From positions 2,303,653 through 2,367,652 of the forward strand of contig JABAKD010000025.1 of the NCBI GenBank assembly GCA_012845835.1: DNA of 64,000 nucleotides. The letters run 5' to 3'. The notes under the pieces are model-generated. The model had not been told where the DNA came from and did not search any database. It saw only the letters and a program-made list of their open reading frames with translations. The position numbers and the translations under genes are program-made. Shown one piece after another: positions 22,082 through 31,884 of the stretch (positions are counted from its first letter, which is position 1; the number at the start of each line of letters is the position of its first letter). The DNA comes from Undaria pinnatifida (lineage: Eukaryota; Sar; Phaeophyceae; Laminariales; Alariaceae).

Positions 22082-22719
22082 CTTAGTTTTTTCTACCCAA
22101 CGACATCATCAGTGCATATGCTTTCAATTTTTTCACAATTATTTTGTTTATGAAAAAGTGAGGATTACGGAAAACGGCCACAGGAAGCAGCCCGGGCTGC
22201 TGGGGTGGAGGTAGGGGGTTGTCCGATTTGCAATCCGAAGGACCATACGATGCGTACAGCATGCTGATATGTTGGTATGATGCTCGCACGCTGCACACCC
22301 TTCCTTGTCAGTTAATGAGATTACCTCTCTCGCGGTTTTGTTAATGATACACGGATGGCCGTTGATGTTTCGCACTCGCTTCAGAGATGGGAAAAAAAGT
22401 TTAGTGCCAAATGAATACTGCTGCCTAAGAGTTGGCGAGTAGCGAGTAGCGGTAACGAGTAGCGTAGAGCGTAAGAGCGAGCATAATAGCGTAGCAATAG
22501 TTCGGTCACCTCGTACCCTGGGGCCTCGTAATACTGTACCATGTACCAGGTAGGTGAAATGTGCTAGGGTGCAGCGGTTTCCTTGGCAACTTCGACGGTA
22601 TCGGAGCGAGTCGGCAAGTTTACAGCATACTATAAGAGATGACGGCTGATCGTGTGTGGGTGTTTTTAAAATTCGGCAATATGAACGTGAAACGAGATAG
22701 ATGAATTGCAAAGGTCGTC
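22082..22719. other. No gene recognised
   Basis: At 22432-22500 GAGTAGC and TAGCG words recur irregularly. The 187-codon reverse frame over 22148-22711 shows no recognisable domain. Confidence 0.45.
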
Positions 22720-22779
22720 AGGGTGCCAGTGCCAGTAGTAATTGGTAATCTGTCAGTTTCCCCGGAGTACCAGTCATGT

Positions 22780-23185
22780 TGAATGCCTCAGTGCCGGGAG
22801 TACTTCGAGCTGAAATGACTGAGTTCTCGAGCGTCCCTATTAATAAAGTACCTCGACCTGAAATCGCGACTCCTTGGAGTACTTCGACCTGAGTGAGATG
22901 ACTGAGTACTCGCGAATCCCTGGAGTACTTCGACCTGAGTGAGATGACTGAGTACTCGCGAGTCCCTGGAGTACTTCGACCTGAGTGAGATGACTGAGTA
23001 CTCGCGAGTCCCTGGAATACTTCGACCTGAAACTGCTGAGTACTTTCGAGTGCCTGGAGTATTTCAACCTGAAATGACTGCGTACTCACAAGAGCCTGGA
23101 GTACTTAAGCTCGAAATTACTGAGTACTCGCGAGTGCCTGGAGTACTTCAGCCTGAAATGACTGAATATTCGCGGTGACTGACTG
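22780..23185. repeat. Minisatellite, 46-bp unit
   Basis: GGAGTACTTCGACCTGAGTG recurs at 22876, 22922 and 22968, with diverged and shorter units on both sides (for example GAGTACTTAAGCTCGAAATT). Each unit contains GAGTACTCGCGAGT, itself nearly palindromic. Reverse frames across it read as a periodic peptide with no evidence of being a gene. Confidence 0.9.
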
Positions 23186-23360
23186 TGTAGTCGCCAGCCA
23201 CAAGGGCACCAGGTGCTATGGAATTAGATCTAAATCTACACATATATTTCTTGTGACTTTATCCATGTATACCCTCTCACACACCCGGGTTCAACAGTTT
23301 CCGCGCACAGATTGGTAAGCATCGCCCCGTTGGCCCTAATATGAGCTACACCGTAGTTCT

Positions 23361-23425
23361 AAGGGGAATCGCCGACCTATACCCTTTTGAAGATACACAC
23401 AGTAATACGCCCGATCGGTAGGGCT
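23361..23425 (+). repeat. Dispersed repeat A fragment
   Basis: GGGGAATCGCCGACCTATAC and CGCCCGATCGG match the repeat A core. The preceding TTTCCGCGCACAGATTGG is the neighbouring part of repeat R. Confidence 0.7.
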
Positions 23426-23520
23426 GGGCCCTGGTCCAGTATGTTTTGCCAGTACTGCTGCCCCGGCAGTGGCCTGTACTGGCAGAGGGGACTGCCAGAG
23501 TGCCAGTACTTTGACTATTT
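23426..23520. repeat. TGCCAGTAC word cluster
   Basis: TGCCAGT, GGCAGT, ACTGGCA and ACTGCCA occur at least seven times in about 95 bp in both orientations, including TTGCCAGTACTGCTGCC and CTGTACTGGCAG. Confidence 0.6.
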
Positions 23521-24427
23521 ACGTACGTTCGACAATAACACCTCCTTAAACAGCGGAAGCCCCTTAAAATTCACGGCGCAAGATCAGAGAGGGCACGCAG
23601 AACAGCTATTAATAGGGAGCGGGAGGCACTGAGGAGACCGTAAACACGATTGGCGAAGCCGCATCAATTGCTGATTGATGGCTTGGGCTGTGTAGATCCT
23701 GAAGGTGCACCTGGAGGAGCCGTGAGTACTCTCCGAGGACTTGCTTAATTGGCAGACCTGCAGGGGGCACTCTGTGTGCCCACTTATAACCTTACACAAG
23801 CCCCTGGAGTCAACCCCCGCCACTGCTGCTGCTGGTGTGGAGGTTTTATCCGCCCCCAATAGAGCACCGGCTGACGCAGTCACAGCGGGAGGCGAAGCAC
23901 TATAAATGGATGTGCACGTGAATCTTTACGTTTCTGAGGCCGCGATTTCGCAAATTGTAGCGATTTGGCTTCGCTCACTTCAAACCTGTTTTTAAACCCG
24001 TGTCACAGTTTTTTCATTTCAAATGTAGGCTGCGCGCTGCGGTGTGCCGTATTTCCGCACGGTTCTGTCGATCAAAACGCTTCGCTCGCTTTTTGTGCTA
24101 TTTTATTTTTTTCTTGATCAATCTACCAGCAAATTCCATCTGAAATGTGGCCCAAAGACGACGTACGTTTTATCTCTAGACTAGTGAAGCCAAAACGCGT
24201 AATAACATGGGTCCGGCAGGGCGCCTTCAACGGGGTCCTCCTGGGGCGCCTCCGGCGGGGCTCCCTCACCTACCTGCCGGGGGGGGGGCAGGGGTCGTGA
24301 TTTCGCCCCTTCGTCGTAACCACCAGTGCACTGGTCGGATTCGGTGTACTGGCATATATATGACGCACGCAGCACATTCTGTATTGGATAGAGCTACCAG
24401 GGCCCAGCCATGACGAGCGGAGTATTA
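23521..24427. other. Noncoding
   Basis: No homology is seen. A GC-rich part at about 24210-24295 reuses GGGGCGCC and GGGGTCC words. Confidence 0.45.
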
Positions 24428-24495
24428 GACACAGCCTGTAAGAGTTTCTACCAAATCTTGATCTTCGATCTCACAGCTGGAGTGTATTTTATTTT
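24428..24495 (+). repeat. Dispersed repeat A fragment
   Basis: The end of repeat A, with GATCTCACAGCTGGAGTGTA. Confidence 0.7.
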
Positions 24496-24639
24496 ATCTT
24501 GTTTTGTTATACTGCTGCATTAGTCTAATCTATTCCTCGCACTTTTTCTTGTTGCAGCCTTTCCTGTCCGATCTTGCATTACATCCTTCAGTGAACACCT
24601 GTCGTTTGTTTTGCTTTGTTTTCTTTTTCTCTCTCGTTT

Positions 24640-24830
24640 TTTCCCACTCTTTTTCTTTTATGGTCTGTCTTGTTTTGTTGTGCTCTCGTGTCTGGTACGC
24701 TATCATTTCACTTGCTTCACTTCGATGGATTGCGACTGTTTGGTTTGTTCTGTTTCACAGTCTGTGACCACAGGATTTGTGTCTCGACGATGAGGAATCA
24801 GCACGGACACTGGGTGTACTGATGATGTCG
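24640..24830 (+). repeat. Dispersed repeat, also at 34750-34950
   Basis: TTTTGTTGTGCTCTCGT, GGTACGCTA and TTTCACTTGCTT, followed by CAGTCTGTGACCACA and GGAATCAGCACGGACACTGG, match 34790-34950 in the same orientation. The last part is related to the short retroposon at 13075. Confidence 0.7.
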
Positions 24831-25454
24831 TTGATGTAATAGAGTGTCAGTATAGCTGGCAATAGATTCGTTGAAACTGCCCGTGGAATCATGGTATATT
24901 GGACCACAAGACGATTCAATATTCTTAGTGGAGAAGATAACCCGTACAATCTAGATAGCTTTTATCACAAGAGCATTCTCGGTAATGGAACGTTCCTCCT
25001 CTGGACAAGATAGATAGAAGTAAGCGCGTTAAGTGCTCATCATGGTAATGTAGAAAATCAAGGAGAACGTTCCTCGTGTACGTTCCATAAGTAAAGGTCC
25101 AGAAGAGAGCATAGCAGCAATGCTGGGGTGAATCGAACTCTGTGGGCCTCACCCCACCCCCATGCTCTCCTCCTCCTCCTTCTCATTTCCTGTCCCCTCG
25201 AGCTTCTCATAGCTCAACGCCAGCAATGAGAAATCTACAAAGAAGAACCGATGCTGTCTCCAAGCGAAGCTGATACCCCTGCGTCTCCTCCCTCTCACCT
25301 TCCGGCACCACGTCTCTTTCGCAGTTGGGTAGAAAGAACCGTTTGAGACAGCACACTGGTTGGGTTGTACTTTGGTAACCGCACAACAAGGATTTGGTTC
25401 ATTTTTACTTTCGGTAATTGTTAGTTTAAGCACTTAATTAATACTCCATAGTAT
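24831..25454. other. No gene recognised
   Basis: Reverse-strand frames at 25149-25433 lack recognisable motifs. Confidence 0.4.
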
Positions 25455-26529
25455 TTACGAGAGCTCCGCATGAGTGCCGGCATTCGCTGGCACCCGTGCT
25501 CCGGGTAGGGCAGGGCAGCACTTCGACTTGTTCGACTCCTTATTCGGCGGAAAATAAAACCGTTACCACACAGCACATAGTCTACGCGTGTAGAATGTAA
25601 AGCAACGCCAAGATATCGATATAGACTTAACAGTGGACTACGTACTTATGCCTTTTAAAATTTCTTGCGTGAACCCGATTCCGAGCTTCATCATACTTCG
25701 ATCGGATAAATCCGAGCCGACGCAGACTGACCCTTTAGTCTGGCCACAAAGAGACGCTTCGAGTGCGTTTCTTGATGTTTTGACCCAACCAAGCATTCAA
25801 GGCCAGCAAGGGGGTGATCATGTATGCTGCATGTTCTCTACGTAGACACTGAGAGGCGTGCACTAAGCCAGCTTTTTCTACACCATGCATGATAGTTTCT
25901 AGATCCGAGGCTCGCAGGTCGACGACTGTCTGTGTATAGTCTGATCGTGCAGAGACTTGCTGACGGTATTCTAGGCGTGAAACACGGTGTCGCTTCCTTC
26001 GTCATTCACTTCCTCGAGTGAGTGCTATTACTATAGTCTAATGCTGCCACTTGTTGCTATCTGTGAGATAGTCGTAGTAGCACCCGATAGCACTGAACCA
26101 AGAATTTGGCAGTTACGAATTCAGGCTCGAGTTTTAGACGAAAATAAAAATACATCTAATACCTGGTCTGACCTATTTGTCTGATCGCTGTGGTCGCTCA
26201 TTGGCCGGGGATCATACATAAAGTAACCGTCATCTGGGAATTATAGGCTCCCATCTCAGGATCATAATCCGTCCACACATACATATACAACTCTGATAAG
26301 CCGGGAACGAACACGGATATCACCCGGATTGATAACTCCCCGCACAGTGTGGAATTAATCCCCAACCCCCTCGACCGGCCGATCTCTGATTGGCTGGAGG
26401 TCGTATGTTATGGAGCCAGCCCCACCCGGGTACAATAGGTTCCCATCTATCTCCGGTCCGGAGATCATCCTATATATTTAAACGTTAGACAAACCGCGGA
26501 AGAAAACCGAGATCTCTCGGGTCGACACG

Positions 26530-26910
26530 GTGTTAGTTATTTAGCAATACCCACTGAACCACACACTACGTGGTTCAGTGGGTGGTGCTATATAACCACG
26601 TAGTCACTACGTGGTTCAGCGGGTAGTAGTGCTATATAACCAACAAAATATATGATTTCCTTGTTTTTCCCGGAAAAAAACAGAAATATGAAGTCGGTGG
26701 GACTCAAACCCACCAGATAGCCAGTGGGTAGTTCTGTACAACCAACATGGCTCCCTCATAGTCCAATGGTTAGAATACATGACTCCCACGCATGAGACCC
26801 GGGTTCAAATTCCCGTCGAGGGAGCCATGTTGGTTATATAGAACTACTCACGGGCCCACGCAGTGACGTGACTACGTGGGCTAGTGGGTAGTGCTATATA
26901 GCTAACACAC
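26530..26910. mobile_element. tRNA-half fold-back cluster
   Basis: About 380 bp present in copy 1 of the long repeat but absent from copy 2, where CTCTCGGGTCGAC runs directly into the CCACGGTGTGGAAACCCC-type sequence (33075-33112). It contains five or six partial copies of a tRNA A-box half (CAGTGGGTAGTGCTATATAAC) in both orientations. 26550-26562 and 26570-26582 form a perfect 13-bp hairpin, extendable to 27 bp with few mismatches. The outer ends TGTTAGTTATTTAGC and GCTATATAGCTAACA are inverted repeats. Confidence 0.7.
26750..26826 (+). tRNA. tRNA-Gly(CCC)-like, probable pseudogene
   Basis: The sequence folds as a tRNA: acceptor strand CTCCCTC with GAGGGAG, D-arm with AATGGTTAGAA (A box), anticodon stem CATG/CATG around CTCCCAC with anticodon CCC at 26785-26787, and T arm GGGTTCAAATTCCC (B box). 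Defects are one additional base in the T arm, a mismatch in the D stem and one at the top of the anticodon stem. The acceptor stem continues without a break into longer inverted repeats: AACCAACATGGCTCCCTC is exactly complementary to the right side, extendable to about 30 bp with few mismatches. A functional gene is possible but unlikely. Confidence 0.6.
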
Positions 26911-27471
26911 CGCCCCTCACGGTGTGGAAACCCCAACTGCGGCTAAATTCGCTGATAGCTTCGGGCTCCCCGGCGCCGCCACACCTTGGAGGACGATGGA
27001 GCCTCACCAACCAATGGGGGGTAGTTTCGTCGCACACGGCAGGGATAGGATCCCATCCCCTGTCCAGAAATCCTCCGAATCTCTACAGCTCCAACAACGC
27101 GAGAACTATGACGATGGTCTCCCGGGTCGATACCTCCCCACACGGCATGTCAATCCCGACCCCATTGGCTTATTCGTGAGTTAAGATATTAGTGGAGTAT
27201 TAGTCCGTTTGGCCACTTGCAAAAGGTTAACAAATAGCTTACCCAAACTAAGCCTTATAACAATTGACTGGTAGGCTTCGCCCCAATAAGCTCACAATTG
27301 TATCGACCGACTCGGGTTTCTCGCGTACTTGCCTATGCGGCAGACATTTGCGATGCGAACGCAACTCGACCATCTATTTGCATGATAGCTCGCACAAAAA
27401 GATGATTTTAAGCATATGTCAGGCTGCCGCGCCGAGCAAGAACGCCCAAAAAGAGGATGAGGAAAACACTT

Positions 27472-27648
27472 GAACAGCAGCAACAACAACAATAACAACA
27501 ACAGCAGCAGCCGCAGCACCAATAACAACAACAACTACTACAACTACAACTACAACTGCAACTACAACTTCAACTACAACTACAACTACAACTACAACTA
27601 CAACTACAACTACAACTACTACAACAACAACAACAACGACGACAACAG
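27472..27648. repeat. CAA/ACAACT microsatellite
   Basis: CAA trinucleotides and an ACAACT hexanucleotide array. The same place in the second long repeat (about 33580-33597) has only GAACAGCAACAACAACGCC, so the array expanded in this copy. Confidence 0.95.
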
Positions 27649-28325
27649 CGCCAAACGCTATATACACGGACGAATTAGAGTGATTTTTATCCAGGGTACA
27701 GGGCCCCCCAGTTATTAGCATATATATATATATATATATTCAAAGCAAAACGACATAATATACTAAAAATGAACTGAAAACTGGCACAACTCGAGCACAA
27801 TAACCATGGCAAAAGGATTTAAATGAGGCCAAAAGAGTGCGTATTCAACTCGCGTTATAATTGAATAATCATGGAATGCTATAATCACCGCTTTTTCGCT
27901 TATGCGACACCGAAACAAGTTGCTGAAAATCCCGTTTCCATTCGCTTATAGGGTGAAAAACCCTAAGCTCACCAATATTTTCGAGGGTTTTCTTGCATAC
28001 TGCTCGACGAGTAGAGCAAATATTCGCCATGCGACCGCCATTCGTACAAAACGCTTGACCTCAGGATATATCGATACGGTTGGTATCCAGAGCGTCAAAG
28101 ATATATAGCCATTCGGGACCTAAGAAGAGCGATCAAATATTCATGTCCCGGCACACTAACGGTCATAAAATGCCCACACAACAGATAAAAAAAGAGCAAT
28201 GAGCGCCTGCTTCTGCTTGTCACACGGTGATCTTGAATCGGAATACCCCTACTTTACGGCTGTAATAAATTGTTTGTTGGTGTAGCTTGTCTGAAAAGCT
28301 GTTCCCAACTTGGTCGGTTATTTTT

Positions 28326-28529
28326 TTAATCCCATTTGCTATCCTTGCATTTCTCTCGCCCTCCCTCCCAGTAGTAGTACAACTCGGATCAGGGGTCACA
28401 TAGCGGGCCCTTCTGCCCCCTCCCCACCACGGTACATATCACATTTTTTATCGCGCGAAGAGTTCATAATTTCTTTCGTCGCCGATTCTCGTCGGATTGT
28501 ACCTACCCACGCTGCTAGGCGTTCTCAGC
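28326..28529 (-). mobile_element. SINE family 1, 3' part, split by LTR element
   Basis: The body matches 38532-38770 and 56566-56790 (CTCCCCACCACGGTAC, CGTCGGATTGTACCTACCCA). The left end is A-rich on the minus strand, like a retroposon tail. The tRNA-like head is missing here and lies beyond the LTR element, at 30677-30814. Confidence 0.75.
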
Positions 28530-28796
28530 TGTAAGGATATTGGGCGGAGACCCAGAGTGCTCCCTGCAGGTCTGCCAATTGAGCAGACCCTCGGAGAGTA
28601 CTCACTTTTAGCCTTTGCAGAGACGTAGCTATATTTGATTCCACCAGAGCCCCGGATGGCTTCTGAGATCGGAAGCCCGTGCCTCCGATCTATTTCCTGA
28701 CTATCCCAAAAATAAAACGCCAACGTTATGATAAGAAATCCATGCAAATTGTCTCAATTTCAATAATTACAGGCCTTTCGAGGACGTATTGTAACA
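28530..28796 (+). repeat. Left LTR
   Basis: 267 bp, TG...CA. It shares CAGAGCCCCGGATGGCTTCT and TGCCTCCGATCTATTTCCTG with the right LTR. Visible differences indicate divergence since insertion. Confidence 0.9.
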
Positions 28797-30407
28797 CTAG
28801 CCCACCCTGATGAGCCGCATATATATGCAGAAATATGGGAAATCTGGGGAAACTCCGGTTCTACGAAATAGACCATGAGTCGAAGATGCGACTGCACAAA
28901 ACCCACTCCCACACCTCTAACGGCCCGGCTATGGAGCCAGGAAAACGCGAAGAAAAGCAGTTGAGGGAAACGCAGACCCTACAACAAGGCAAAAGCCGCA
29001 TACCGCCGGTGTAGCGGCGGGGGGGGGCGGAAAAGGCTCTAGAACCTGCCGCATACCGCCGGTGTAGCGGGGGGGGGCAGGAAAGGCTCTGCGTTAACCC
29101 AACAACAGAACAGGGCCATGACGAGGCGAGCTCCCGTCGATACGGAGGGGAACACAGGCGCTAATACAAGGGAGAAGTCATGCCAAAAACCTCACGCGGG
29201 CCATCGGCATGGCGGGTGGTTAATCGAAAAAGCAACAAATACCCAGGATGGAAGATGGCCGCACTTACAGCCCCGCGAGGGGGAAAGTGTTTAGCCGAAA
29301 ATAGCAAAGTAGAACAAATACACCAATAAAAAGTACAAGATGGCACACACAGGTCCGTTCATGGCCTGTACCACGTTACGCGCCGACAGGGTACCCTGGT
29401 CGCCCCCCGGCTCTGGGCTGCGGAGGGCGTCGGCAGGGCGAAATTGAACAACGACGAAAAGGTGACAGCCTTGCGCCTCAGATAGCGGCGTTTTACCCGA
29501 ACCCCTGGCCAGGCGCGCAAGACAGATGGGCGTATCTACCGAAACCTATGAGATAACGCGTGTAGTGGGAAAAAATGCCAAACCAGAAAGCCCAAACATT
29601 CTGCGAGCACCGCCTGTTCCTTCCCAGGGAGGACCACATGGAAGGAGCCCCGACATGGGGTCCTTGAGCACTGTGCCCGTAGTCCAAGGGGGCCCCGCGA
29701 AGGTCGGTCTGTCTCCGTCAGCAAAGGTGTATGCTGGCCGATGAGCTCTCTTAGCAAGCGAATTCCTCGTGGCTGGTCCCTCGAAGGGTTGATTCCAGTA
29801 CGATTGTCAGTGGCGCGTGGTGCATATGCCTCAGCCCCGTAGCGCAAAAAAAGTACAGGTGGACGGGCGGTCTTGGGGCTTGTGCTGACAGCTTGCGGAG
29901 ATGTGCAGTGCAACACGCTGGCTGAGCGCGGAGCGAACAACTCTGATGGGTGGAGGCTTGGGTAGTTCCCCTGCGGAGTGGTCCATGCAACCAGCTGGCG
30001 GGGAACTGTTGCGACTCAAAGCCGAGACAAGGAGCGTGCTCCTGATGGACGGAGTTTGGGCAGTTCCGCTGCGGAGTGGTCAATGTAACACAGCTGGCCG
30101 GGAATTGATGCGACCAAAAGCTGAGACGAGGAGTGTGTTCCGAAGAGCAGTGTCGTCCGCATGTAGTTTGAAGGTGTCGTCCGTGTGGCACGTGCCCAAC
30201 GACCAACAGGAGGGGCTCCTGACATCTCACTGCTGTTGTGGTCGCCTTTGGAGGATGAAGGGCGCTCCCTCCGTTGAGAAGCCCCCGTGAAGGAACAGGG
30301 GCTGTGGGTTCGATGGAAAGCAAGAGCAAAATCGCTACGAAACAGCTATCGGAGAGTTTGGAGGAACGTTGGCACAATAGCAGCTCAGCCCTAAGACGAC
30401 GCCATAA

Positions 30408-30676
30408 TGTAAGGGCATTGAGCGGAGACACAGAGTGTCCCCTGTAGGTCTGCCGACTCAGCAGGTCCTCGGAGAGTACTCACTTTCTTGACCTTCGTAG
30501 CGACGCAGCTATATTCGATTCCACCAGAGCCCCGGATGGCTTCTGAGATCAGAAGCTCGTGCCTCCGATCTATTTCCTGACTATCCCGAATATAGAACGC
30601 CAACCTTATCATACGAAACCCATCTAAATTATCTAAATTCGGATAATTACAGGCCTTTCACGGCCGTATCTCAACA
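30408..30676 (+). repeat. Right LTR
   Basis: 269 bp, begins TGTAAGGGCATT and ends ATCTCAACA. Homologous along its length to 28530-28796. Confidence 0.9.
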
Positions 30677-30814
30677 CTCAGCAGTTAGTTGGTCCTATTT
30701 TTGTATTTCTCCAAATAAAGTAAATAATCTAGCAACGAACGGTAGTAATTGAATTCAAGCACCAGCGCTAGTAGTATTCCACGGTAACGATTCAATAGAC
30801 CACCGGGGCGACCG
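30677..30814 (-). mobile_element. SINE family 1, tRNA-like head
   Basis: The right part of the SINE interrupted by the LTR element. In reverse complement it begins CGGTCGCCCCGGTGGTCTAT, an A-box-like tRNA head. The left edge CTCAGCAGTTAGTTGG continues the interrupted body. Confidence 0.7.
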
Positions 30815-30837
30815 CTCACTAGAGATGATTAATCAGT

Positions 30838-31880
30838 AATGGGAATCAAGGAGCACATCAACCATCAAGAACACGTAATTGTTTGTCAGCTACGTACCAA
30901 CATGACCGCTTTTCCAGTTGACCGCGGCAAACAACCAAAACAGCAACGGAGACAGAGGCACCACAGCAACAACAAAGTACGCCTTCCACACCGCCTATAC
31001 TTCTCCATAGAGCCTTCTACGGGAAAAACAACACCCCCCAATGCTTTACCTGGACCACTGGTTTTTTACGCGGATACCATCTACGACCTTCGCGTGGTGC
31101 AACATAACAGCAGGAACGGGGTTTTCCCTTGTTTTTCACGTCAAAAAGCCATTCCCTATTTTTTGGTACACCTCCCCATACATGCGACAAGTCAGACAAA
31201 AAGTATGTGTGTGAAATAGAGAACCAGTCAGTGTGTGTGCTCTTACTCGTTCGTGCCTATAATACTTGCACATAAACAAACTATGTCGATTTGCCGGAAC
31301 TACCACCCTCGAGGCCGGGGACGCAGCCACTTGTAATGCCACTGAGTGGCTTTTTCTGGCGCAGTAATCGTGATCACTACCTCCTCGTTTTAGTCGTGCG
31401 TGCGCTTGCCACGTCTAAATCCATTTACGTATGTACCTACGGAAATTCAGTAAATAAATGCACTAATACTATGATACCTGCCGCGGTACCATGGTGAGTT
31501 TTCTTTGGTAAATAATACTTCGAAGTACCTGGTATTTGTTTTGGGACAAAATATTACGCCAATTTGGATGTCATGTCTTGCCAAGTTATACTTTAACAAC
31601 CTCTCCATACATCAAGGCACGAAGAATAACTGGAGATTACCCGTTCAAAATACAATAAATTACGCGCTTCTCGCTTGTCTCGCTCAGCTCCTATCCGCGT
31701 TCACGTCGAGGCGCCGAACGGACAACGCAGGGCGAGGAGCATTGGAGCCGCCCCCCGAAGACGGCGCTAGAACAAAGCGATTTGACTGAGAAATTCAGCA
31801 TCCGAAAATCCCATACTGAGGCCGAGATGAAAAACACCTGACCAAATCCCTGTCTCCTCGAAAAAGAGAAGCATTGCATA
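30838..31880 (+). repeat. Dispersed repeat family B
   Basis: 30885-31500 matches 60885-61260 (CGTACCAACA, CGCAGCCACT, GCTTTTTCTGGCGCAGTAAT, GTGCGTGCGCTTGCCACGTC). The end (31560-31870) matches 35125-35460, and 31608-31690 matches 63005-63080. No coding homology is seen. Confidence 0.75.
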
Positions 31881-31884
31881 TAGT

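Larger units (their letters stand above)
25455..28290 (+). repeat. Long direct repeat, copy 1
   Basis: From GAGAGCTCCGCATGAGTGCC to CGCCTGCTTCTGCTTGTCAC, this unit is repeated in the same order at 31885-34195. Shared landmarks include CGATCGGATAAATCCGAGC, GACCGGCCGATCTC, CTCTCGGGTCGAC and CAATGGGGGG. A third, partial copy of the first 480 bp is at 55940-56440. No coding homology is seen, so it is probably a long nonautonomous element or segmental duplication. Confidence 0.85.
28530..30676 (+). mobile_element. Nonautonomous LTR retrotransposon
   Basis: Direct terminal repeats at 28530-28796 and 30408-30676 begin TGTAAGG and end ACA, and are flanked by the perfect 6-bp duplication CTCAGC (28524-28529, 30677-30682). 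The 1.6-kb interior has no Gag, protease, reverse transcriptase or integrase. It does contain a 53-bp tandem repeat (28995, 29048) and a 98-bp tandem repeat (29965, 30063). No convincing primer-binding site or polypurine tract is seen, so mobilisation in trans is inferred. Confidence 0.85.

Noticed and set aside
22148-22711. 187-codon ORF on the minus strand
   Set aside because: No domain, and GAGTAGC word repetition underlies part of it.
22718-23089. Periodic ORF of 123 codons on the minus strand
   Set aside because: It follows the 46-bp minisatellite; the unit is not a multiple of three and there is no start context or homology.
26551-26583. CRISPR-like repeat
   Set aside because: The repeats are irregular, inverted and tRNA-derived; there are no spacers of uniform length and no cas genes.
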